Of a DNA stretch of 64,000 nucleotides, positions 43,992 to 51,724 are shown piece after piece. Every line of letters starts with the position of its first letter. The first letter of the stretch is position 1. The stretch is from Salinilacustrithrix sp003476595 (lineage in GTDB: Bacteria > Actinomycetota > Acidimicrobiia > Acidimicrobiales > Salinilacustritrichaceae): the NCBI GenBank assembly GCA_963972525.1, contig CAXAUZ010000001.1, positions 124,001-188,000 on the forward strand. Direction: 5' to 3'. The position numbers and the translations under genes are program-made. Under the pieces are notes generated by a model. It did no database searches and was not told the DNA's origin. It saw nothing but the letters and a program-made list of their open reading frames with translations.

Positions 43992-45845
43992 GTGCAGGAC
44001 GGTCGAGGAGGCATGGACGGCTGGGGCATCGACCACGGCTACCACGCCACCGATGGCGAGTGGCACGAGACGCCGGACGCCACACGCGACGCCATCCGGG
44101 CGGCCATGGGCGGCGCTGCCGACGAGCCGAGCGCGCCGGAGGGCCCGCCGGTGTGGACGGTGCCGGTCGGCTGGGGCGGCGAGGCCCTGCGCAGCCCGTG
44201 CCGCCTGCGGCTCGAGGACGGCACCGAGGTCGGCGTCGTCGATGCCCTCCCCCCGGACCTGCCGATCGGGCGACATCGCCTCGCCCCCGTCGACGGCGGT
44301 CCCACCACGCTGCTCCTCGTCCGTCCCCGCTCGTGCCACCGTCCCGCGGACCTGCACCGGTCCGCGCTCGCCGTGCAGGCCTACGCGTCGCGGAGCCGGC
44401 AGAGCTGGGGCATCGGCGACCTGCGCGACCTGCGCCTCCTCGGGCGCTGGGCTCGCGAGCACGGCATCGACCACCTCGCCCTCAGCCCCCTGCACGCGCC
44501 CTCCCCCGGCGACCACCCCCAGCCGAGCCCGTACTACCCGAGCAGCCGGCGCAACCTGAACCCGCTGCACATCACCATCGACGAGGTCCCCGGCGCGGCG
44601 AACGACGATCGGATCCGGACCATCGGCGACGAGGCCCGGGCCCTGCTCGCCGATCGCCGCATCGACCGCACCGCCGTGTGGGCCGCGAAGCGCCAGGCCC
44701 TGCAGCTGCTGTTCGAGGGGCTCGGCACGGCCGGCCACCGGGAGCTGGACTCGTTCCGGGCCGAGCGGGGCGACGACCTCGAGCGCTGGGCCGCCTTCTG
44801 CACGATCAGCGAGGACCACCCCGGCACGTGGCGGGACTGGCCCACCGAGCTCCAGCACCCTGACGGCCGAGCCGTGGCTCGCTACGTCGCCGAGCGCGCC
44901 GATCGGGCCCGCTTCCACTGCTGGCTGCAGCTGCTCGCCGACCGCCAGCTCGCCGGCCTCGCCGACGTCGCCCCGCTGGTCACCGACCTCGCCGTCGGCG
45001 TGGATCCCGGTGGCGCCGATGCCTGGATCGACCAGGACCAGCTCGCCCTCGATGCCCGCGTCGGCGCGCCGCCGGACGACTTCGCCGCCGACGGCCAGGA
45101 CTGGGGCCTGCCCCCCTCGATCCCCCACCGGATGCGGGAGGACGGGTACGAGACCTTCGCCCGCACGATCCGGGCGTCGCTGCGCCACGGGGCCGGCATC
45201 CGCATCGACCACGTGCTCGGACTGTTCCGCCTGTTCTGGATCCCGCCGGGCGGCGCGGCCAGCGATGGCGCCTACGTGCGCTACCCGGCCGACGACCTGC
45301 TCACCGTGCTGGCCATCGAGTCCGAGCGGGCCGGCGCGTTCGTGATCGGGGAGGACCTCGGCACGGTCGAGGCGGGCGTCCGCGAGGATCTGGCCACCAT
45401 CGGCGTGCTCAGCACCCGACTCGTCTACTTCGAGGACACGCCGCCGTCGCAGTGGCCCTCCAACGTCGGCGGCGCCGTGACCACCCACGACCTTCCGACC
45501 ATCGCCGGCACCTGGACCGGCGCCGATGGGCGACTGCGGGCCGAGGCCGGCCTGTCGAACGACGGCGCCGGGTCGCTGCGAGCGAGCCTCGAGCGCATCG
45601 TCGGGGACGGCGACGCCTCCGTCCAGGACGTGATCGTCGCCACCCACCGGGCACTGGCCACCTCGCCGGTCGGCCTGGCCATCGCCAACCTCGACGACGT
45701 CCTGTGCCTCGAGGAGCGGCCCAACATGCCCGGCACCATCGACGAGTGGCCGAACTGGTCGATCGCCCACCCGGACCCGGTCGACGACCTCATCGCCGAA
45801 CCGCCGCCGGCCACGCTCGAGTCGATCCGCCGCACCGAGGGGTAG
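43992..45845 (+). CDS. malQ: 4-alpha-glucanotransferase (amylomaltase)
   Basis: MalQ moves alpha-1,4-glucan segments between malto-oligosaccharides. The 617-residue GH77 protein has the N-terminal beta-rich region of actinobacterial MalQ, then SWGIGDLRDL, PSPYYPSSRRNLNPLHI, GIRIDHVLGLFRLFWIP with the catalytic Asp, FVIGEDLGTV with the catalytic Glu, and NMPGTIDEWPNW close to the C-terminus. The start is taken as GTG 43992 because AGGAGAGG lies 5 nt before it; the ATG at 44013 has its SD too close. TACCGT at 43956-43961 is a likely -10. Confidence 0.93.
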   Translation: MQDGRGGMDGWGIDHGYHATDGEWHETPDATRDAIRAAMGGAADEPSAPEGPPVWTVPVGWGGEALRSPCRLRLEDGTEVGVVDALPPDLPIGRHRLAPVDGGPTTLLLVRPRSCHRPADLHRSALAVQAYASRSRQSWGIGDLRDLRLLGRWAREHGIDHLALSPLHAPSPGDHPQPSPYYPSSRRNLNPLHITIDEVPGAANDDRIRTIGDEARALLADRRIDRTAVWAAKRQALQLLFEGLGTAGHRELDSFRAERGDDLERWAAFCTISEDHPGTWRDWPTELQHPDGRAVARYVAERADRARFHCWLQLLADRQLAGLADVAPLVTDLAVGVDPGGADAWIDQDQLALDARVGAPPDDFAADGQDWGLPPSIPHRMREDGYETFARTIRASLRHGAGIRIDHVLGLFRLFWIPPGGAASDGAYVRYPADDLLTVLAIESERAGAFVIGEDLGTVEAGVREDLATIGVLSTRLVYFEDTPPSQWPSNVGGAVTTHDLPTIAGTWTGADGRLRAEAGLSNDGAGSLRASLERIVGDGDASVQDVIVATHRALATSPVGLAIANLDDVLCLEERPNMPGTIDEWPNWSIAHPDPVDDLIAEPPPATLESIRRTEG

Positions 45846-46000
45846 GACAGGACTAGTTCTTCCGGGTGGGAAGGAAATGGACACATCGGGGCATCGTCCA
45901 ATCCGACAGGCATGCCGATACTGGACACATCGCCCCGATCCGCTCGGGGCGGCGAACACGGTCCGGGTCCACGTGACCACCGCCTGCCACCGAGGACGAG

Positions 46001-46504
46001 ATGCCAGCCCGACTCCGCCCGCAGCCGAGACGCGACGACGGGGCGGCGATGGTCGAGTTCGCGTTCGTCGGCGTGCTGCTGGTCTTCTTCGTCTTCGGGA
46101 TCATCGTGTTCGGCCTCCTGCTGTCCTTCAAGCAGGACGTCACCCGGGCGGCTGCTGAGGGCGCCCGGGGCGGCGCGGTCGCCGTCCACACCGGGGCCGA
46201 CCCGACGGCGCCGACCGACGACCGCCGCTACCAGGCCGCGCTCGCGGCCACGAGGGAAGCGGTCGAGGGGTTCGACCAGGAGTGCGGCGTCGACGGCATG
46301 GCCTGCGACGTGGTCCTCCACGACTGCGACCAGGCTCCGATCGTGGGGTCCGTCGCCTACTTCGCCTCCACGGAGCCCGATTGCGTGACCGTCGAGCTCC
46401 GCTACGACTACGAGGACTTCCCCTTGATCATCGATCCCCCGCTGCTGTCCGCCACCCTGCCGGACCAGATCAGCTCCAAGTCCGTGGCGAGGTTGAACCG
46501 GTGA
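46001..46504 (+). CDS. tadE: TadE-like pilus assembly protein
   Basis: TadE proteins are pilin-like minor parts of Tad pili. The 167-residue protein has a basic start, then GAAMVEFAFVGVLLVFFVFG: a pseudopilin-like hydrophobic helix with Glu at the position used for prepilin processing. The extracellular part contains three Cys, which may form a disulfide. It is followed by tadG with a GTGA overlap. The main Tad genes lie about 12-23 kb away, so this is a separate transcription unit. Confidence 0.85.
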   Translation: MPARLRPQPRRDDGAAMVEFAFVGVLLVFFVFGIIVFGLLLSFKQDVTRAAAEGARGGAVAVHTGADPTAPTDDRRYQAALAATREAVEGFDQECGVDGMACDVVLHDCDQAPIVGSVAYFASTEPDCVTVELRYDYEDFPLIIDPPLLSATLPDQISSKSVARLNR

Positions 46505-48420
46505 CCCGCCGCATCTTCCACACCCAGGATCGGGGCGCGGTCATCCCGATCGTGGCCCTGCTCCTGCCGGTGCTCATGGTCATGACCGCATTCGCCGTCG
46601 ATCTGGGCTCGCAGCGGGTGCTGCGCCGGGACCTGCAGGCCGACGCCGACGTGATCGCCCTCGACTTGGTCCGCCTGGCCGACGGCCGCACCCTCGACGC
46701 GATCCAGACCGACGCCGACTACCTCGCCTACCTCAACGAGTCCTTCGCCAACAACGACATTCCCGAGGTGACCACGGTCGGCGAGCTGGCCGCGATCGTG
46801 ACCTACGGCGACTGGGACGACGCCCGAGACCCCCAGTTCGTGCCCTCCGGTCCGACGGACATCCCGAACGCGGTGCGGGTGGTGCTCAGCGGCTCCCAGG
46901 ACTACCGGTTCATGCCCGGCTCCGGCGACTCGACCCGCGCAGCGGTGGCCACCACGGACGGCTTGGCCGTGTTCTCCGTGGGATCTCGGCTGGCGTCGCT
47001 GAGCACCGAAGACTCGTGGCTGCTCAACCCGATCCTGTCCGCCCTGTTCAACCCCCAGGACATCCTTCCCTTCGCTTCGGGCGCCGCGGTGCCCTTCAGC
47101 TTCGCCGGGGCGCCGGCATCGGCATCCCAGACCGCGCCTACCGAAGAAGCCGAGCCGACCGGCGGCGTCAGCCTCGACGCCCTCAGCTACACCGGGCTGG
47201 CCAACGCCAACATCGTCTTGGAGGACATCCTCGGCTTCGTCGACGTGGCCACCGTGGATGCCGACGTGGCGTCTCCCGCCGACGTGCTGCTCACCGACAT
47301 CACGCTGCTGTCGCTGGTCGAGGCCTCCGCCGACGCGCTGGCGGCCAGCGGGGCGGGCGTCGAGGTCGAAGCCGCCCTCGCCGCCGTCGACTACTTGCGC
47401 GGCCTCGCCCTCAACGTCGACCCGGACCTGACGGTGAACTTGGGCGAGCTGCTCGGCGTCGATGTGTCGCAAGCCGGTGCGGTCCTCGGCACCCGTGTCA
47501 ACCTGTTCGACCTGCTCATGGCCTCGGCGCAGCTGGCCAATGCCACCAACCTGGTCGACGTCGGGATCAGCCTGCCCCCCGACCTGTTCGCTTCCATCCC
47601 CGGGGTGCGCAACCTGAGCGACGTGGTGAACCCCGCCGCGGATCTGTCACTCACCGTCGTGGAGGGACCGCAGTTCGGCTCCGGCCGGCCCAACGACCCC
47701 AGCGCCTTCGCCGAGACCTCGCAGGTCGACCTCGACCTCGAGGTCGGGGTGCGCCTCAACATCGACCTCGGTGCACTGGACTGGGGGTCGCTGCTCCGGG
47801 AAGGGGAGCTGGCCACGATCGAGCTCGCCCTCCCGGTCAGCGTCGACGTCGCCAAGGCTCGCTCCACGCTGACCGAGCTGGTGTGTGCCGGCCCGACCGG
47901 TGCGGCGACCATGGATCTGCCCACCATCACGAGGAGCGCCGGCATCGTCGTCGGCACCAGGCCGGCGAGCCCGGTGGCGGTCGACGTGGAGTCGCCGTCG
48001 CCGGTGACGGGTGCCGGGGAGATCGCCACCGTGGCCATCGCCGGGCGCACTGTCGCCCGGGTCGGGGTGGCTGCGGAGGTCGCAGTCGGACCCGAGACCG
48101 CCACGCAGATCGACGACCTCGCCGTGGGTGCGCCCCCGTTCCCGGTGGCGACCGCGGGCCTCGGGCTCGCCAACCTCGTCCAGACGAACCTCGAAGTCGA
48201 CGTCCTGCCCGGGAGCCTGCTCGGCTTCTTGCTCGGCCGAGTCCTGAACCCCGTGGACCGGGTCGTGGATCGGATCGTGGCCCAGGCGCTCAACCCGCTG
48301 CTCGACTTCATCGATCAAGCCGTGGTCACCCACATCCTGGACATGCTCGGGCTCGGCGTCGCCGGCGCCGACGTCACCGCCATCGACGCCATCTGCGACG
48401 CCCCCAAGCTCGTCGGCTGA
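46501..48420 (+). CDS. tadG: Large TadG-like protein
   Basis: The 639-residue protein starts at GTG 46501, overlapping the tadE stop. The N-terminus RGAVIPIVALLLPVLMVMTAFAVDLG is the TadE/TadG-like (PF13400) single helix; the rest is extracytoplasmic, rich in Ala, Val, Leu and Asp with few basic residues, and reads as repeated beta/helix stretches ending with a hydrophobic C-terminal third. There is no von Willebrand A domain MIDAS motif, which many TadG proteins have. It probably remains membrane-anchored and projects from the surface. Confidence 0.8.
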   Translation: MTRRIFHTQDRGAVIPIVALLLPVLMVMTAFAVDLGSQRVLRRDLQADADVIALDLVRLADGRTLDAIQTDADYLAYLNESFANNDIPEVTTVGELAAIVTYGDWDDARDPQFVPSGPTDIPNAVRVVLSGSQDYRFMPGSGDSTRAAVATTDGLAVFSVGSRLASLSTEDSWLLNPILSALFNPQDILPFASGAAVPFSFAGAPASASQTAPTEEAEPTGGVSLDALSYTGLANANIVLEDILGFVDVATVDADVASPADVLLTDITLLSLVEASADALAASGAGVEVEAALAAVDYLRGLALNVDPDLTVNLGELLGVDVSQAGAVLGTRVNLFDLLMASAQLANATNLVDVGISLPPDLFASIPGVRNLSDVVNPAADLSLTVVEGPQFGSGRPNDPSAFAETSQVDLDLEVGVRLNIDLGALDWGSLLREGELATIELALPVSVDVAKARSTLTELVCAGPTGAATMDLPTITRSAGIVVGTRPASPVAVDVESPSPVTGAGEIATVAIAGRTVARVGVAAEVAVGPETATQIDDLAVGAPPFPVATAGLGLANLVQTNLEVDVLPGSLLGFLLGRVLNPVDRVVDRIVAQALNPLLDFIDQAVVTHILDMLGLGVAGADVTAIDAICDAPKLVG

Positions 48421-48431
48421 CCTTCCACGGC

Positions 48432-48437
48432 TACCCT
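48432..48437 (+). promoter_or_regulatory. Possible -10 element of tRNA-Leu
   Basis: TACCCT ends 10 nt before the first base of the tRNA. Confidence 0.4.
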
Positions 48438-48447
48438 GCCTGCCCTG

Positions 48448-48531
48448 GCCCGGGTGGCGGAACTGGCATACGCGATGGTCTCAAACACCATTGCCCTTCG
48501 GGGCTTGCGGGTTCGAATCCCGCCCCGGGCA
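48448..48531 (+). tRNA. trnL: tRNA-Leu (CAA anticodon)
   Basis: An 84-nt type II tRNA. The acceptor stem GCCCGGG pairs with CCCGGGC (48524-48530) with A as discriminator; the anticodon arm ATGGT-CTCAAAC-ACCAT presents CAA; a long variable arm (CCC/GGG around TTC) and a perfect T arm (GCGGG-TTCGAAT-CCCGC) follow. The CCA end is not encoded. It reads the rare TTG codon. Confidence 0.97.
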
Positions 48532-48546
48532 CTTCAGGCCTCCGTT

Positions 48547-48582
48547 GGTCACGGATCGACCATCCGTGGTCGATCCGTGACC
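48547..48582. terminator. Perfect 16-bp palindrome, possible terminator or operator
   Basis: GGTCACGGATCGACCA (48547-48562) is exactly repeated in inverse at 48567-48582 around TCCG. It follows the tRNA by 15 bp and precedes the promoter of the 40-residue ORF by 19 bp. No T run follows on either strand, so a protein-binding site is also possible. Confidence 0.5.
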
Positions 48583-48601
48583 AGCGAAGCGTGGGTGGGC
48601 G

Positions 48602-48607
48602 TACGCT
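48602..48607 (+). promoter_or_regulatory. -10 element of a leaderless promoter (40-residue ORF)
   Basis: TACGCT is followed by 7 nt and ATG 48615, the spacing seen for larger genes of this window. Confidence 0.5.
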
Positions 48608-48614
48608 CGGAGGC

Positions 48615-48737
48615 ATGAAGCTGCTCCTGACCTTCTGCGCCTTCTGCGCCTTCATGAAGTGGCGCCACGACCGCCTCGACGCCGACGACGAGCGCTACGG
48701 GTACGGCGCCCACGCTCCGATGAAGCCCGTGGCCTGA
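48615..48737 (+). CDS. Very small protein (40 residues) with CxxC near the N-terminus
   Basis: The ORF encodes a hydrophobic start with Cys at 8 and 11 (LLLTFCAFCAFMKW), then a charged and Tyr-containing tail. It has an exact leaderless promoter and sits between tRNA-Leu and fabD, 54 bp before fabD. I do not recognise it. It could be a small membrane protein, or a leader ORF for the fab operon. The promoter spacing is the main support that it is real. Confidence 0.5.
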   Translation: MKLLLTFCAFCAFMKWRHDRLDADDERYGYGAHAPMKPVA

Positions 48738-48791
48738 GAAACCCCGTACCCGCGTGAAACCTGGCGCGGGTGGTCGCGGTCGGACCGATTC

Positions 48792-49715
48792 ATGCTCACC
48801 TTCGTCTTCCCCGGCCAGGGCAGCCAGCAGCCCGGCATGGGCACCGCATTCGCTGACGACCCCGCCTGGTCGGTGGTGGAGCAGGCCTCGGACGCCACCG
48901 GGCGCGACGTCGCCCACCTGCTGCTCGACGCCGATGCCGACGAGCTGGTCGAGACCCGCAACGCCCAGCTCGGCACCTTCGTGCACTCGATGGTCGTGCT
49001 CGAGGCGCTGCGCAGCCGTGACCTGCGAGCCGCCGCGGTCGCCGGCCACAGCCTGGGCGAGCTGTCGGCCCTCTGCGCCGCCGGCGTGCTCGGCTTCGAC
49101 GACGCCGTCCGCCTGGTCGCCGAGCGGGGTGAGGCCATGCAGGTCTGCTGCACCCAGCGGAAGGGGACGATGGCCGCGGTGCTCGGACTCGACGAACCGC
49201 AGGTGACCGAGGTGTGCGCAGCAGTCGATGGCGACGTCTGGGTGGCCAACAGCAACGCCCCCGGCCAGGTCGTCATCGCCGGCGACCCCGCGGCCATCGA
49301 CGCCGCGACGGCGGTCGCCAAGGAAGCCGGCGCCAAGCGGGTCATGCCCCTCGACGTGTCGGGAGCCTTCCACACCCCGTTCATGGCCCCGGCGGGCGAG
49401 CGCCTGGGCGCCGCCATCGCCGATGCCACCTTCCACGACGCCGGCGTGCCCGTGGCGGCCAACGTCGACGGCGCCATCCACACCGACGCCGGCGAGTGGC
49501 CGGCGCTCCTGGAACGCCAGCTCACGAGCCCGGTCCGCTGGACCGGTTGCGTCGAGTCGCTGCTGGCGGCCGGCGCGACCACGTTCGTGGAGGTCGGTCC
49601 CGGGGCCGTCCTCACGGGCACGATCAAGCGCATCGACAAGGAATCGGCGCGACACTCGGTGATGACCCCCGACCAGCTCGACGCCGTCGTCACCGCCCTC
49701 GGGGCGGACGCATGA
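48792..49715 (+). CDS. fabD: Malonyl-CoA:ACP transacylase
   Basis: FabD loads malonyl onto ACP for type II fatty-acid synthesis. The 307-residue protein begins LTFVFPGQGSQ, has the nucleophile Ser 87 in AGHSLGELSAL, and His 193 in SGAFHTPFM. The usual Arg of the malonyl-binding site is present after the nucleophile region (VAERGEAM). It overlaps fabH (ATGA) and is the first enzyme gene of a five-gene run. This discrete set, rather than a large type I synthase, suggests a non-mycolic, non-corynebacterial actinobacterium. Confidence 0.95.
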   Translation: MLTFVFPGQGSQQPGMGTAFADDPAWSVVEQASDATGRDVAHLLLDADADELVETRNAQLGTFVHSMVVLEALRSRDLRAAAVAGHSLGELSALCAAGVLGFDDAVRLVAERGEAMQVCCTQRKGTMAAVLGLDEPQVTEVCAAVDGDVWVANSNAPGQVVIAGDPAAIDAATAVAKEAGAKRVMPLDVSGAFHTPFMAPAGERLGAAIADATFHDAGVPVAANVDGAIHTDAGEWPALLERQLTSPVRWTGCVESLLAAGATTFVEVGPGAVLTGTIKRIDKESARHSVMTPDQLDAVVTALGADA

Positions 49716-50716
49716 GCGGGCGCACGGAAGCCGGCAACGCCATCACCGGCGGGTTGCGCGGCGGGCGCATCATCGGCTGGGGCACGGCCCTGCCCGACCA
49801 GGTCCTGTCCAACGCCGACCTCGAGGCCAACCTCGACACCACCGACGCGTGGATCACCGAGCGCACCGGCATCAAGGAGCGCCGCTACGGGGGCACCACC
49901 GCCGGGCTCGCCGCCGAGGCCGGCCGCAAGGCCATCGAGTCCGCCGGCGTCGACCCCGCCTCCATCGACCTGCTGATCCTGTGCACCACCAGCCCCGACC
50001 GGAACCTGCCGGCGTCGGCCAGCACGGTCCAGGCGGCGCTCGGCCTCGACTGCGGCGCGTTCGACCTCAACGCCGCCTGCTCCGGCTTCGTCTACGGCCT
50101 CGCTGCCGCCAACGGCTACATCGCCATGGGCTCCAAGCGCATCCTGCTCGTCGGCGCCGAGACGCTCGACAAGATGACCGACCCCGAGGACCGGGGCACG
50201 GCGATCCTGTTCGGCAACGGCGGCGGTGCGGTCGTGATCGACGCCGTCCCCGAGGGCGATCCGGTCCAGCTGCTCGGCTGGGACGTGGGCTCCGACGGCG
50301 ACGCCGAGCACATCCTCTACGCCGAGCTCGGCGGGTACATGCAGATGGACGGCCGTGAGGTGTTCCGCAAGGCGGTGCGCGTCATGGTCCAGTCGGCCAA
50401 CACCGCCATGGAGCGAGCCGGCGTGACGGCGAAGGACATCGCCCTCGTCGTCCCCCACCAGGCCAACATCCGCATCATCGACTCGGCCTGCGACAAGCTC
50501 GGCTTCGACCGCGAGCAGACCGCCCTGGTGCTGCAGTCCACGGGCAACACCTCGGCGGCCTCCATCCCGCTCGCCCTGTCCGAGGCGCTCGACCAGGGCC
50601 GGGTCCGTGACGGCGACCTCGTCCTGCTCGTCGGCTTCGGCGCCGGCATGACCTGGGCCTCGGCGGTGCTCCGCTGGTCCGAGGCCGGCCCGGTCGAGAT
50701 CGGCGCCGCACCGTGA
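49712..50716 (+). CDS. fabH: 3-oxoacyl-ACP synthase III
   Basis: FabH starts each acyl chain by condensing acyl-CoA with malonyl-ACP. The 334-residue enzyme has the catalytic triad Cys 123 (NAACSGF), His 249 (VPHQANIRI) and Asn 279 (STGNTSAAS), plus ITERTGIKERR near the N-terminus. The start ATG overlaps the fabD stop; the first ~18 residues are a short extension before the fold begins at GRIIGWGTALP. The next gene overlaps it by 4 bp. Confidence 0.96.
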   Translation: MSGRTEAGNAITGGLRGGRIIGWGTALPDQVLSNADLEANLDTTDAWITERTGIKERRYGGTTAGLAAEAGRKAIESAGVDPASIDLLILCTTSPDRNLPASASTVQAALGLDCGAFDLNAACSGFVYGLAAANGYIAMGSKRILLVGAETLDKMTDPEDRGTAILFGNGGGAVVIDAVPEGDPVQLLGWDVGSDGDAEHILYAELGGYMQMDGREVFRKAVRVMVQSANTAMERAGVTAKDIALVVPHQANIRIIDSACDKLGFDREQTALVLQSTGNTSAASIPLALSEALDQGRVRDGDLVLLVGFGAGMTWASAVLRWSEAGPVEIGAAP

Positions 50717-51423
50717 GCACCCCCCGCACCGTCCTCGTCACCGGCGGCAACCGCGGCATCGGCCTGGCCTGCACCCAGGCCTTCGTCGCCGACGGCCACC
50801 GCGTCGCCACCGTCTCCCGATCGGGTGGGGAGGTCGAGGGCGCGCTCGCCGTCGCCTGCGACATCGCCGACCCGGCCGCGGTCGAGGCCGCCATCGCCAC
50901 GGTCGAAGCCGAGCTCGGCCCCATCGAGGTCCTGGTCGCCAACGCCGGCATGACCAAGGACGGGCTGCTGGTCCGGATGTCCGACGAGGACTTCACCAGC
51001 GTCATCGAGACGAACCTCACCGGCAGCTTCCGCTTCGCCCGGGCGGTCACCAAGAACATGATGCGGGCCCGGTTCGGTCGCATCGTCTTCATGTCCTCGG
51101 TCGGCGCCTACATGGGCGCGGCCGGGCAGGCGAACTACGCGGCGTCCAAGGCCGGCGTCATCGGCCTGGCCCGCTCCATGGCCCGGGAGCTAGCGAGCCG
51201 CAGCGTCACCGTCAACGTCGTCACCCCCGGCCCCATCGACACCGACATGTTCGCCGCCGTCACCGACAAGCGGCGCGACGAGCTGGCCGCCACCGTGCCC
51301 ATGAACCGGTTGGGTTCGCCCGACGAGGTCGCCGCCGTCGTACGGTTCCTGGCGTCCGACGAGGCCAGCTTCGTCACCGGCGCCGTGGTGCCGGTGGACG
51401 GCGGCCTCGGCATGGGCTTCTAG
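50713..51423 (+). CDS. fabG: 3-oxoacyl-ACP reductase (SDR family)
   Basis: FabG reduces 3-oxoacyl-ACP with NADPH. The 236-residue classical SDR has the cofactor loop TGGNRGIG (10-17), VANAG, and the catalytic Ser 129, Tyr 142 and Lys 146 (YAASK), followed by TPGPIDTDM. GTG 50713 overlaps the fabH stop. Its place between fabH and acpP supports a role in chain elongation rather than in another oxidoreduction. Confidence 0.94.
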   Translation: MSTPRTVLVTGGNRGIGLACTQAFVADGHRVATVSRSGGEVEGALAVACDIADPAAVEAAIATVEAELGPIEVLVANAGMTKDGLLVRMSDEDFTSVIETNLTGSFRFARAVTKNMMRARFGRIVFMSSVGAYMGAAGQANYAASKAGVIGLARSMARELASRSVTVNVVTPGPIDTDMFAAVTDKRRDELAATVPMNRLGSPDEVAAVVRFLASDEASFVTGAVVPVDGGLGMGF

Positions 51424-51471
51424 ACCCTCCCCCTTTCGAACAATCCCCCTTCAACACAGGAGACAAGAGCA

Positions 51472-51705
51472 GTGAGCGACGACTTCGAGCGGTTCCAGAA
51501 GTGCGCGGTGGAGGTCCTCTCCGTGGAGGCCACCCAGGTCACCAAGGAGGCGAGCTTCGCCGACGACCTCGACGCCGACAGCCTCGACCTGGTCGAGCTG
51601 GTCATGGCCCTCGAGGAGGAGTTCGACGTGACCGTCGAGGAGGAGGAGCTGGAGGGCATCGAGACCGTCGGTGCCGCCTTCGACCTCATCAAGGGCAAGC
51701 TCTAG
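51472..51705 (+). CDS. acpP: Acyl carrier protein
   Basis: The 77-residue acidic protein carries the 4'-phosphopantetheine site Ser 37 in DADSLDLVEL and the helix-rich ACP pattern (EEEFDVTVEEEE). The GTG start has a strong AGGAGA site. It lies 48 bp after fabG and is followed by fabF 19 bp later, as in many type II clusters. Confidence 0.96.
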   Translation: MSDDFERFQKCAVEVLSVEATQVTKEASFADDLDADSLDLVELVMALEEEFDVTVEEEELEGIETVGAAFDLIKGKL

Positions 51706-51724
51706 CCCGGGCAGGACGGCACCG

